DNA of 64,000 bases from Aphidius gifuensis (taxonomy: Eukaryota > Arthropoda > Insecta > Hymenoptera > Braconidae), in NCBI RefSeq assembly GCF_014905175.1, contig NC_057792.1, positions 3,410,001 through 3,474,000 of the forward strand, written 5' to 3'. The first letter of the stretch is position 1, and each line of letters starts with the position of its first letter. Of the stretch, positions 24,745 through 37,600 are shown in pieces. The notes under the pieces were generated by a model. It saw only the letters and a list, made by a program, of their open reading frames with translations, searched no databases and was not told the DNA's origin. The translations under genes were made by a program, and so were the position numbers.

Positions 24745-26247
24745 ATGACAAATAAAATTCTTTGGCTGACTGGATTATCAGGTAAAAAAAAAACTAATTT
24801 AAAAGCCTCATTATTTATTTATAAGTAATGTATTAATTTAAATTTATGTTAAATTATAGCAACACTTGGTTCAATAGCAAGTGGTACATTTTTTGGTTGG
24901 ACATCACCAGCATTTTCCTTGTACAAAAATGCAAATGGAACATCATCAATGAAACTTGATGCAATTGAAGAATCAAGAATAACAGCATTGCTATTAATTG
25001 GTATTGGTTTTGGTTGTTTAATATTAGCAATATCAGCAAATAAAATTGGAAGAAAATTAACAATGCTAATTGGTGTTATTCCATCATTTTTATCATGGTT
25101 AATTATTGCATATGCAACAAATCCTTGGGTAATTTATTAATTTATAAAATTGACTAGTATTATTCATCTTCTATGTTTATATACCTAATTGTATTTTCAG
25201 CATTTATATGTATCAAGAACAATTGCGGGTCTTGGTATTGCAACAGCTTATTCAACACTACCAATGTACATTGGTGAAATATCACCTGTTAATATACGTG
25301 GATTATTATTATCAGGTTTAAGAATTGCTGGTAAAATTGGTATACTAATTGAATTTTCATGTGCACCATTTTTATCAATAAAAACTGGTGCTTTACTATC
25401 AACAATATTTCCAATATTATTTGTATTAACATTAATCTGGCTCCCTGAATCACCGTACTATTTAATACGTCAAAGACATCATGGAAAAGCTAAAAAATCA
25501 CTTGTTAAATTTCTTGATAAAGATGATGTTAATGATGAATTAACATCTATTGAAAATTCAATTAGTTCAACTGATCGTGATAGTGTTGGTATCAAAGATA
25601 TTTTATTAAAACCAAATAATAGAAAAGCACTATTTATACCAGTTATGTTATCATTGATTCAACAATTTTCTGGTACACAAGCAATCACATCATATGCACA
25701 AGGAATATTTGAAACTGGTTCTCCAGTATTAAAGGCAGAATATTTAACAATAATATTTGGTATTGTTACAGTTTTGGCAACTGTAATTTGTACATTGCTT
25801 GTTGATCGAATGGGACGTAGACCTTTGTTGATAACATCAACAATTGGATGTTTCTTGACAACATTATTTGTTGCTATTTATTATCATTTATTAAATAATA
25901 AGGTAATTGACTCAACTGATTGGTTGCCAGCTACTGGTATCATTTTAAATACTGCAATGTGGTCAATTGGTCTTGCTGCATTACCACTTGCCATAATGGC
26001 TGAAATTTTTCCAATTTCAATTAAAACTATTGGTTGCTCAATTGTTGTTGTTTTTGCAAGTTTTTCATGTGCTTTTGTAGCGTATTTACATAAAATTGTT
26101 GATGATACATTTGGCTTGTATACTATATTTTATATTTATGCATTATCAAGTGCACTTGGTACATTTTATATTTATTTTTATGTTCCTGAAACAAAGGGAA
26201 AAACATTGCAACAAATTCAAGATGAAATTAATACTGTTAAAAAATGA
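24745..26247 (+). CDS. MFS sugar transporter, Tret1-like, copy 2 (450 aa)
   Basis: Exons 24745-24781, 24860-25128 and 25201-26247. Same layout as copy 1: a 12-codon first exon (MTNKILWLTGLS, phase 1), a second exon ending after Pro-Trp in phase 0, and a long third exon. Motifs: GTFFGWTSPAFSLYKN, NKIGRKLTMLIG, MYIGEISPVNIRG, WLPESPYYLIR, QQFSGTQAI, VDRMGRRPLL, VPETKGKTLQQIQ. The TM4/loop segment reads YIGEISPV rather than the YLSEISPP of copies 1 and 3, so it is one of the more diverged members there. Introns are very short (72-78 nt). Substrate unknown; trehalose or hexose is the family expectation. Confidence 0.85.
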
Positions 26248-26674
26248 AAGAAAATTATATTATATTTTTATTTTTTATATTTATTATTAAAAATCTTATT
26301 AATAAATTATTTTTGTATTTTTATTATTTTATGATAAATTTAAAAATTTATCTGAAGTATTGTTTGTAATCATTTATCAAGTCTTATATTATAATTTATA
26401 TATTGACAAATATTATGATCATGAATGAGTGACAAAAGTCACATTGATAAAATTGAAAATATAAAATTATTTGTTTAATCCTCGTGACTATTCGATAATA
26501 ATCAACGAGTGGTATTGAACTCGTGATGATAAACAAAAAAAAACAAGAGCTGACAGTGTATTTAAGCGGCTTGTGGATACGCGCTAATTTTTTATTAGAA
26601 ACTTGAAGAGAAGTTTGAATCATAAAATAGTTGTAATGTTTTAAAAAAATTATAAATAAAAAAAATATTTTAAA

Positions 26675-28166
26675 ATGACAAGGATAATGTTATATTTTGG
26701 TGCAGTATCTGGTGAGTGTGGAAATCATTATTAATTTTTAACAAGTTAGTTGAATTTTAATTTTATTTTCATTAGCAAATTTGGGAGTTTTATCAAGTGG
26801 TTTATTCTTTGGTTGGTTATCACCAGCTTTGTCAAATTATAAACTTGATGATTCACCAATTCCTTCAATAACACCAAATGAAGAATCATCAATTGCTGCA
26901 TCTTTAACACTTGGTGCTGTTTTGGGTTGTGCTGTTTCTGCAATTCTTTCAAATAAAATTGGAAGAAAATTAACAATGCTTGCAACAATTATTCCAGCAA
27001 TTATTGGCTGGTTAATAATTATTTATGCAACAAAAACATGGGTATGTAATTTAATTTAAATAATAAAAATAATATATAATTAATTTTATATTAAATATTT
27101 ATTTTAGCATCTTTGTCTGTCACGTTTTGTATCGGGTTTTGCTGTATCAACTGGATTTGTAACAACACCAATGTACCTGAGTGAAATATCACCACCAAAA
27201 ATACGTGGTGCATTATTAACTGGTGTACAAATATCATCAAAAGCTGGAATATTAATTGAATATACAATTGGATCATTTGTACCAATAAAATCATGTGCAT
27301 TAATATCAATGATATTTCCAATATTATTTGGTATAACATTAATATTTGTACCTGAATCACCATATTATTTACTACGCTGGGGACAGCGGGGCTACGCTGA
27401 AAAATCATTAATGAAACTTCGTGGTAAAAAAAATGTCAATGATGAATTATGCTTCATTGAAAATTCAGTAATAGCTGATTTAAAAAATAAGGGAGGTTTT
27501 AAAGAAATTATAAAAACACAAGGTAATAGAAAAGCACTAATTATATCATTAATGTTAATTCTCATTCAACAATTTACTGGAGCACAAGCAGTCATTGCTT
27601 ATGTTCAAGAAATTTTACATGAAGGTAAAACACCAATTAATGAAAAATATTTAGTTATTATATTTGGTGGTGTAACTGTTATCAGTACAATAGCATGTTG
27701 TTTTTTAGTTGATAAAACTGGAAGAAGACCATTGTTACTTATTTCAAGTATTACTTGTTGTTTATCAATGTCATTACTATCAATTTATTTTTATTTAAAA
27801 CATAATAATATTATTATTATCAATAATAATACAATAATTGGATGGATACCAACAATTGGTGTTATGACATTTGCTGTATCATTTGCAATTGGATTAGCAC
27901 CATTACCAATTGCAATTTGTGGTGAATGTTTTCCATTAAAAGTCAAAGAATTAGGCTGTGGTATTTCAATTGTACTATTTATGTGTGGCTCAACATTTAT
28001 AACTAAAACATATAAAATTATTGAAATTGAAATTGGCTTGTATGGTGCATTTATGATGTATGCAATATGTAGCTTTTTTGGTGCTTTATATATTTTTTTT
28101 TTCATTCCAGAAACCAAAGGTAAAACATTACAACAAATACAAATTGACCTGAATACAAAAAAATAG
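26675..28166 (+). CDS. MFS sugar transporter, Tret1-like, copy 3 (453 aa)
   Basis: Exons 26675-26711, 26776-27041 and 27108-28166. First exon MTRIMLYFGAVS (phase 1, donor G|GTGAGT). Motifs: GLFFGWLSPALSNYKL, NKIGRKLTML, MYLSEISPPKIRG, FVPESPYYLLRW, QQFTGAQAV, VDKTGRRPLLL, PETKGKTLQQIQ. A Trp-to-Val change in the usual WLPESP (FVPESP) and an Asn/Ile-rich extracellular stretch around 27800-27840 distinguish it from its neighbours. Upstream, TATTTAAG near 26558 is TATA-like. Function as for the other copies: facilitated sugar transport at the cell membrane, substrate not determinable here. Confidence 0.85.
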
Positions 28167-28564
28167 ATTTTTTATTATCAATAAATTTTAGTATTAAATT
28201 ATATTAAAATGTATACGTTAAAATAAGAAATTGCTAAATAATAACAAGTTTTTTAACGAGAAATAAATTAATATTTAAAATTTACAACATAATTTTATAA
28301 ATAAATAATACAAATACATTATCCAATTAACCTTTTATTTAAAAACTTGTTTTTCTTCTAATTAGTACATTTAAAAATAATTTTTTTTTAGCTAATATTA
28401 CTGTTATTATATTTATTATTATTATTTAATAAAAATGACCATCTCATTAGTGAAAAATATGATAAAACATTTCAGTATATAATCAAGTTGTTAGCTTGAA
28501 TGTTTCTTCGCAAAATAAAAGTTAGAAATTTTTTTTTTTTTCTGTGTTTAAATAATAATTAATA

Positions 28565-30222
28565 ATGACAACAAAACTAATGTTATATGCTGCATTGTCA
28601 GGTAATAAATAAATAAATTAATATTAATTAAATAAAATAATTTGGTTTTATTTTTTTGCAATAGGTAATTTGGGTATTCTTGCATGTGGACTTTTTCTTG
28701 GATGGACATCACCAGCATTTTCATTATATGAAAAAGATAATATTATAAAATTAAGTGGAAATGAAAAGTCAATGATTACATCACTGTTGCCAATTGGTGG
28801 TATATTTGGATGTATTTTATCAATTATTTCGACAAATAAAATTGGAAGTAAATGTACAATGCTTGCAACAGTTTTTCCAGTCATAACAAGCTGGCTTATC
28901 ATTGCATATGCAACAAAATCTTGGGTTTGTTTAATTATTTTATTAAAAAAATAAATTTAATCTAGTTCATCAGGTATAATAAAAAATAAAAAATCTATTA
29001 TTAATTTTGTTTGATTTTAAGTCATCAACTAGCTATTAGTAACAAAAATAAATAATAAAGTATATAAATATTTTTTAAATTATTTCTAGGAAATTTGTTT
29101 GTCAAGATTTCTAGCTGGAGTATCAATTGGTGCTGGATATGTTGCAACTCCAATGTAATCTATCTTTAATTTGCTATAATTTATTTAAATAATTAAGCTT
29201 TGTTTTTAATATTTATTTTTAATTAAAATTACAGGTATCTTGGTGAAATATCACCACCAAATATACGTGGTATTGTCTTGACTTGTATTCAAATTGCTGA
29301 AAAAACTGGTATATTAATTGAATATTCATATGGACCATTTTTATCAATAAAATATGGTGCATTGATATCTTTATTATTTCCAATATTATTTTTTTTATCA
29401 TTCATGTGGCTTCCTGATTCACCATATTATTTAATCCGCTGGAATTTACACAAAGATGCTAAAAAATCATTAATTAAATTACGCGGTAATAGAAAAAATA
29501 TAAATGATGAAATGGAGAGCATTGAAAAATCAATAAATATTGCTGATACAAGTGATGGATCATTTAAAGATATATTATTAGTATCAAATAATAGAAGAGC
29601 ACTTGTAATATCAATAACATTAGTTGTAATACAACAATTAACTGGTACACAAGTAATAACATCATATGCTGAAATAATATTTGATCAAGCATCAGTTGAT
29701 ATTGAAGGAAAATACTTAACGATAATACTTGGTATTTTAACAATTATTTGTACAATAATATGTGCATTATTTGTTGATAAAAAAGGACGTAGACCATTGT
29801 TAATAATATCAAGTATTGGATGTTGTTTATCAATGACATTACTTGGTATTTATTTTAATACTAAATTATTTATAACAATTCATTATTATTTTAATTGGCT
29901 ACCAGCTATTGGAATTATGTTATTTTCAATATTTTATGCAATTGGTCTTGCATCTTTGCCTTTTACAATGATGGGTGAACTTTTCGCTAACAATATTAAA
30001 GCAATTGGTTGTTCAATTGTTATTATCATTGCTAGTTTTTCATTTGCATTTGTTACATTTACATTTCCAATGATTTTAGATCAATTTGGCTTACATGTTG
30101 CATTTTATATTTATGCTGTTTCAAGTGGATTTGGTACATTTTATATTTATTTTTATGTACCTGAAACAAAAGCCAAGTCTTTACAACAAATTCAAGATGA
30201 GCTACATTCAATTAAATACTAA
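28565..30222 (+). CDS. MFS sugar transporter, Tret1-like, copy 4 (449 aa, extra intron)
   Basis: Exons 28565-28601, 28665-28924, 29090-29154 and 29235-30222. The first two introns match copies 1-3. A third, phase-2 intron splits the ATG of the PM|YLGEISPPNIRG segment (donor AT|GTAATC, acceptor TTACAG|G); it is present only here and in copy 5. Motifs: GLFLGWTSPAFSLYE, a modified loop NKIGSKCTML in which the usual Arg is Ser, WLPDSPYYLIRW (Asp for Glu), QQLTGTQVI, VDKKGRRPLL, VPETKAKSLQQIQ (Gly replaced by Ala). The Arg-to-Ser and Gly-to-Ala changes fall in motifs normally well kept in sugar porters and may alter transport. TATATAA near 28476 could be its TATA box. Confidence 0.83.
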
Positions 30223-31422
30223 AATACCATTTAAATATTTTTTTTTTTTCAATACTTGAGCAATTAATTTTTGGTAATGTTTATAATTTTATTTTAAATA
30301 ATTTTATACGTAAATTTAATATATTTTTTGATAAATTTTTATTGTGTTGTCTTAATCTTTAGTCATTATAAATATATTTATTTTGTATTTTTTTTTTTTT
30401 TTTTTTTTTACTAAATATGTTTTTATGATGTCAATGACTTGTGTTGAATTTTTTAAATTAATTTTTTTTCTTTTTCTACATCATTTTGTAAATTATTCTT
30501 ATCAAGGTCTTTCTCAATTATTTATTTTAAAATTTATTCAAATAATTAAATGTTTTTAGAAATTTTTTAACGACTATTTGATATTATTTTTCTATCCACG
30601 AGAGTTTCAAGTATCTTGTTTGAATATTTAACAAAAAAATCATTAATAATAATAGTGAAAAGATCAAATCAGCTTACAAGCAACGTGATCATTTATTTGC
30701 ACTCTCAGCTTGGGGGAAGAGAAAGATTTACAGCTCAGTCAAATAACATGACAAATAAAAAATTTTAAATTTTATTTATTTTGTAGAAATTGGATTATAT
30801 GTATATTTTTTTTTTCTAGACTATTGCGACATAATACAAATTTAACAAAAGAAAAATTAATTAAAAAAAAAATAAAATTCTCCAAAAGTTTTTTTTCGTA
30901 ATTTTTAAATAAAATGCATTAATAATTTTTCCAATGATTTTTATAAAATATAAATAACTAATTCTTTATATAATAATAGATGAAAAAAAAAAGTTGTAAT
31001 TTTGTTATCATTAAACTATAATTAACTTTTGATAATAATAATCTAAAAAAAAAAAAAAATAGAAATCAACAGGTGATCACGTGAAAACAAAAAGAAATCT
31101 TATATATTTATTGTTAAATAAAAAAATATTATCACAACATATATTATTTAAAAAAACCGTTTTATTGTTTAGACATTAATTTAATATAAAATTATTTTAA
31201 AAATCGTTATCAATTTTGTTATCAATTTAAATCAAAGTCACAGAGCGTGTAAATAAAATTTACAAAATAATTTATCGTGAGCTATTTAAATATAAAACGA
31301 TGACACGTGGCTTATAATATTTGAGTCAAGTAATGATAAAGTGGAGTCAACTGAGGAATATATATATATATAAACAATGATTATATATTAAAACGACAAA
31401 TTGAGAAAATTAACAGTCGAAG
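30223..31422. other. Intergenic between transporters 4 and 5
   Basis: AT-rich, no gene seen. It holds CACGTG at 31078-31083 and 31304-31309 and a TATATATATATAA near 31360, about 60 bases before the copy 5 start codon, which is a likely TATA element. Confidence 0.45.
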
Positions 31423-33073
31423 ATGTATCTCTACGCAGCAGCATTTGCCAGTTAGTGATATATTTTTTTTAATTTTAAAATAAAATAAAATAAAATAAAA
31501 TAAAATAAAATAAAATAAAATAAATTTATTTATCTATTTATTAATTAATTAATTTATTTATTTTTAATAATTTTTTTTTGTTCAGGCTACCTGGGAATTG
31601 TGTCAAGTAGTATTTTTTTTGGATGGAGTTCACCAGTTTTACCATTATATGAATTAAAAGATTCACCATTTCATTTAAATGCCGATGAGGGTGCATGGAT
31701 CGCATCATTATTTCCAATGGGATGTGCACTTGGTCCAATAACATATCTACTTTTTTCTCATGCTGGAAGAAAAACCCTCTTAATGAGTGCTGCAATACCT
31801 TGGATATCAGGATGGATGATTATCGCATTTGCTGCTGCACCATGGGTATTTAAATAAAAAAAAAATATCTTAAATTAATTATCAAAGCAAATAGTTAAAA
31901 AAAAATTATTAATTAATGATTTTTAATTTTTATATAGGAACTTTATCTATCGAGATTTGTATCTGGGATTGGAACTGGCATTGCATTTTCAGTGACACCA
32001 ATGTAAATATATTTATTAATTATTTAAATCATAAAATAAATATTAATTAATTAAAATTAATTAGGTACCTTGGTGAAATATCACCAGCAAAAATACGTGG
32101 AATTTTATTAACAATAATAATGATGGCATCTCGATTAGGAATATTATTTGCATATGTTGTATTTCCATTTGTAAAAATTCAAACAAGTGCAATGATATCA
32201 ATGATGATACCAGTATTATTTGTCATGAGTTTCATATGGCTACCCGAATCTCCATATCATTATATGCGACGTGGAAATCGTGATAATGCCGCTAAATCAT
32301 TATCAAAAATACGTGGTAAAAAAATTGACATTAATGATGAATTAATAAAAATTGAATCATCAGTTAAATCAGAAATGGCTAATAGTGGTAGTTTTAAAGA
32401 AATATTATTTATACCGGGTAATAGAAAATCATTACAAATATGCACAATGCTTGGTTTATTTCAACAGTTATCTGGTAGTCAAGCGATAATGTTGTATACT
32501 GAAAAAATATTTGATCAAGCAAATGTTGATATTGAAGGTAAATATTTAGCAATAATACTTGGTGTTATACAAGTTATTTGTACTGGTTTATGTGCTGTTG
32601 TTGTTGATCGTCATGGACGTCGTCCATTATTATTATTTTCAACAATTGGATCATTATTATCAACTGGTTCTGTTGCTATTTATTTTAATTTAAAACATGA
32701 AAATTATAATACAAGTTCAATTGAATGGCTACCAGCATTTGGTTGTATGATGTATGTTGTATTTTATTCACTTGGTTTAGCTCCATTACCAACTGCAATG
32801 ATTGGTGAACTTTTTGCAACAAATGTTAAACCACTTGGTTGTGCTATTGTTGTATTTGTTGCTAATTTTACTGGTTTTTTAGTTGGTAAAATGTATCAAG
32901 TTGTGTGTGATACAATTGGTACACATTTTGCATTTTGGACATTTACATTTTTTAATATTATTGCTGTGTTTTATATTTATATTTGTGTACCCGAAACTAA
33001 GGGGAAAACATTACAAGAAATACAAGATGATCTACATATTAAAGAAATTAAAAATGAGACTGTAAAAATATAA
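31423..33073 (+). CDS. MFS sugar transporter, Tret1-like, copy 5 (453 aa, extra intron)
   Basis: Exons 31423-31450, 31586-31845, 31938-32002 and 32065-33073. First exon is shorter (MYLYAAAFA, 9 codons, phase 1, donor A|GTTAGT). It shares with copy 4 the phase-2 intron inside PM|YLGEISPAKIRG. Motifs: SIFFGWSSPVLPLYEL, HAGRKTLLMS, WLPESPYHYMRR, QQLSGSQAI, VDRHGRRPLLL, VPETKGKTLQEIQDDL with a longer charged C-terminus. It is the most diverged of the five by eye. Intron 1 contains a TAAAA repeat. Expected role: plasma-membrane facilitated transport of trehalose or hexose. Confidence 0.84.
31477..31523 (+). repeat. TAAAA microsatellite in intron 1 of transporter 5
   Basis: About nine consecutive TAAAA units followed by TAAAT. 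Likely length-polymorphic; no function implied. Confidence 0.9.
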
Positions 33074-34626
33074 ATAATTTTTTATTTTTTATTTCATTTA
33101 ATATTTATTTTTAAGAATCTCAATAATTATCATAATAAATCTTGTTTTTCTAAAATTTAAAAAACATAATTATAAATTTTTTTTAAAAATATAATTGTTG
33201 TTTTTTTTTTAAATTTTTCTTTTAACTTTTATTTATTTAAAAAAAAAATTGTAAATACATATTGATTTTGAATTTAATAGAGGTAAAAGCTTGAATGTTT
33301 TAATGGATGATTTATTTCTGTCACAAAAAGCTTTATAAATACAGTGTGTGTGTGTGTGTGTGTGTGTGTTGATTTAATTGAACTTTAAAACCTCAATTTT
33401 ATTATTTAAAAAAACAAGTGTGTGTGTGTGTGTGTGTGTGTTGATTTAATTGAACTTTAAAACCTCAATTTTATTATTTAAAAAAAATACTATTTTTAGT
33501 ATTTTTTTTAGTACTAAATTTGATTGAATATTATTTTTATAATAACAATTTATAATTACGTAATTATAATTAACTAAAAGGTTATTTAAATTATAATTAA
33601 ATTTATAATTTACATATTGTAAATTCATTATTATATGTAAAAAAATCAATAATCCATTTGTCATAATTATCAGTGCTTTTGATCACAAAGCTTGTATTAA
33701 ATTAATTAAAAATAAATTAATATTAATGAAATAAAAAAATACATTTTATAAATTTAATTTATGGTCACCTTACAATTCACACAAATCCAATTTTTCATTT
33801 TAAATTGGCTTATGACGTCATTCGAAGGGTATAGAAACAAAAAAAAAAAAGGTCTAAAAAAAAAGAAATTGCGTCTTCAGCATTTTTTTTTTTTCCATCA
33901 TCTTGGGTTGCAAAATATTATATCGTCTCTTATTTGATTTGTCAATTTTATCAAAGGGCTTGTCAAAAAGGAAAAATAAAAAAAAAATAAATTGATTATC
34001 AGGAAATTCAATTTGCCATCCTCGATTGATTGCTAATAGTTTTGGGGAAAAAAAAAAAATGTATTTCGATTAATTTAAATTGTTTTAAATTTTTTATTTA
34101 TAATAAATAATATACCTTTTTTTTATTTCGATTTTATTTTGATTTTAAAATTGGTTAAATTGATGATTTTAAATTTATTTTAATTTATTCAGTTTGTCAA
34201 GCTGATTTGAAATTGATGTGATTTCTCTACTCGAAATAGAATCATTGGAGATTAGATAAATGTATCAGCATATATTACACTTGCATAATTAAATTTACAC
34301 GTGGAAAAATTAAATTTTTTTTTAAACTTTTCAAACATTGTTATATACAAATCAAATGAAAAACATACTTATAATAATTTATAATATCAAAAAATTATTA
34401 GACATATAACAACTGATAAGAAAAATAATATTTACAACTTTAAATTAAATAATTATTATTTATCAGTACAATTTTATTGATTTATTATTTAAATGTTTTT
34501 TTTTTCTTTTTTTTTTTTTCAATGTTTATACAAAATTTTTTACTAATAAAATTTTTTTTTTTTTTCTTTGAAAAATAATCAACAACAACATGGTAATGAA
34601 ACATATATTTATTTATTAATTTTTTA
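33074..34626. other. Intergenic, 3' flanks of convergent transporter 5 and four-TM gene
   Basis: AT-rich with no gene seen apart from the GT-repeat duplication at 33344-33487. A GC-richer patch at 33800-34030 has no coding signature. Confidence 0.45.
33344..33487. repeat. Tandem duplication of a GT-microsatellite plus 45-bp unit
   Basis: A (GT)n run at 33344-33369 followed by TTGATTTAATTGAAC...ATTTAAAAAAA is repeated almost exactly from 33418 with its own (GT)n run. The copies look essentially identical outside run lengths, so the duplication is recent or an assembly artefact of the microsatellite. Confidence 0.85.
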
Positions 34627-37600
34627 TCAATTTTTATTTATTTGCTTATTTTTATTTAATTTGGCATTTATTGGTGGTATGAGTAAAGAAGGGGTTACAG
34701 TCAATTCATTGTCAGACGGCCATCCAGTAGTTGATATTTCTGTTGGAAAAAAATTAGATAAAATAAAGCTTTTCGTCTAAATTTTTTTTTTTAAATTAGA
34801 TCATTAAAAATGTCAACTTATTTATGTAATAAATTTTAGTAATTAATTTTAAAAAATAACAACGAAAAATTAAACAATTAAAATAAAAAATTGACTTGTT
34901 TAGAAATTTTTTTTTTTAATTTTATTCATTTAAAAAAAAGTATAAATAGAATCTTCATTGCAATATGCAAAAATAAGTAATTTTATATTTTTTTAACTGA
35001 ATAAAATAGCAGTCAAATAATACTATTATTAATTTTTCTTGGTAAAATTATTGGATACATACCCGACTTGCATGTTTGACTTGACGATGGTGTATCGGGA
35101 AATTGTACATGTTTTTTCACAGCTTTTTCTCCACTTGTATTTTTTTCAAATGATAATATTGTACGATATGACGTTGAACTTTGTGTTGGTATATTTGTAT
35201 TTATATTTGTTTTCAGTTCATTTGTTTCATTATGATCAATTGTTGTACAAGGACGACGTGATGACAAACATGATGTTGCTGTTGTTGTTGGTTGCACTGT
35301 ATAACGTATCACTGGTATCTAATTAAAATAAAAAAATTAATAATACACATTATTACAATTTATTTATAGAAAATAAATAATGCCTTTATATTATTTATGT
35401 AAATTATCATTATTTTAGTTTTATATTTTTCATATCAAGTATTGAACAATGATACTTTTTTTAAAATTTATATTTCGATAAATAAAATAATAGAAAATTA
35501 TTTTTATTGTTTAATATTGTAAATGTGTTGTTTATTATACAATCATTATATAAATTGCTGAAGGTGTTATGAAATTATATACTCAGCTATTGATTTCACA
35601 AGCTATATTTGTAACAAAAATATTTTTTATTTCAACTACAAATGATCTTATATACCTATAGGTATTTTATTTCTTTTAATTTGTAAAAATAATGAGGCAA
35701 ATCGTTTGGCAAAAAGCTATTTAAAAATTTTTTAATTCCTTTTTTTTTTTTATATTCAATAAAAAGACTTATTACTGTACATTTTTTTGTTGTTTTATTT
35801 CCACAGCTTAAATATCTATTTATACAAATAATTAGTCTATTGAAAACAAAAATAAAATTTAAAAATAATACTACCGAGTTATTCATACTTTGTTAAATCG
35901 AAATATATAAAAATAAAAAAATTAACATTCATAAAAATACTTTATAAGCATTATTTTAAAAATATTAATTTTTTTTTTTCATCTTTCAATTTATTTTAAA
36001 TAATTTTTTAAGTAAAAAAATAATAAAAATAACAATTTATAAAAATTAATTATGAATAATTTTTTAATTTAATATTTCAAGATATACTTTATAAATGATG
36101 AAATAAAAAATTTTATTCACGTTTTATGAAGATGTGAATTGAAGGGAGTTTTTTACGTAAAATAATAATATATATAGTTATATTATATTTTTGTATATAA
36201 GCATTGAAACCAGACTTTTATATATCGTGGTGTTGAGACCCACGAGAATATGCGGTTATTCGTGCATGAGCTCTGTTTGGTCTTTTTTTTTTTCTAGTAT
36301 ATAATGCCAAAGGGATTTTGTAGTGAAAAACGTTATATTGCAAGTGGACTGTACTATGATCATATCATACGAAAGCCATCTATTCAGTGTCCATATGCCC
36401 TCGGGCAAAAACCAATTATCCTCGTTCCTTGGAAAATCCACTCACTAATTAGTTTAACTTTTTCTTTAATTTCTTCTCATCACAATTTTATTATTTTTAC
36501 TTTTTTTTTAAATTTATTTATTTTTCTTTAACAATGTTTTATTTATGAATTGTTATTTTAACTTATTTTATTTTTTAAAAAAATGTCTCTTTGAAATATG
36601 GACTTTTTAAATTGTATTTTTATTATATCACTTTGTCTTAATCTTTCAACTTGTATTAATTATTAATTTTTATTTATATCTAAATTTTATTTTATCAGTT
36701 AAATTAATTTATAAATATTTTTTTCTATTTATATAAAATTTAATTAACTATTTTTAATGTTGCGTAGTTTTTAAATTAGAAAAATTTTTTTAGCGGATTT
36801 ATACTGATGCATTTGTTTTAAACAATAATAAACAATAAACATTGTTCGGATAAAAAAAGTTATTTAACTTGATATTTTATATAAAAAATGTTTATTAAAT
36901 TTTGAAATGGTTTTTTAGAAAACTTACTCTATGTTCACAATCATCAGAGGCTGTTCCTCTTCCACTATTATACTCCTGATATTGAGAGATAACACACAAA
37001 AGAGAGTAAACCTGTCAACAATATAAAATCCATGTTACATACAAGAATAATAAATAGAGCTTATATTGACCATAAAAAAAAATATATACATTAAAATTCA
37101 TTACAAAAAAAATTATTTAATGAAAACGTTAACAGACTAATTATTCAATAAAATTTCAAAGTAATTATTTTTATATAAAATAGAATAAAAAACAAAATAC
37201 TTGACTTGATTTTAATTAGTCGTTTTAAATTACTTTTCCATTACTTTTATTAATAATTATATCTCTAAAGAAAAAATATTAAAAATACATGTTATTTTAA
37301 AATTAATTAACAATCTTAATTAATTTATTTTACATAAATTTAAATAATTTTAGAATTTTTTTTTTTGATAAATAAAAATGATATAACGATTAGTGTTTGA
37401 GCTACTTACATTAATACACTGAAGAAATAAATTTAGTGTATGAACAAGTGCTGTAATAGGATCGACATGAAACTGTAATACAATGTAGAAAAAAAAATTT
37501 ACATTATTTTCTCTGTACATAGATATTTTATATACAAAAACTATCGATATTTTTTTTATTATTTTCAAAGTTTTATCACCAGTTATGTAGCTCATAAAAA

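Noticed and set aside
27791..28117. Minus-strand 108-codon frame
   Set aside because: Antisense of transporter 3 exon 3, which has clear MFS motifs on the plus strand.
34568..34780. Plus-strand 70-codon frame with a hydrophobic start
   Set aside because: It overlaps the antisense of the four-TM gene's last exon, which has a consistent acceptor, phase and stop.
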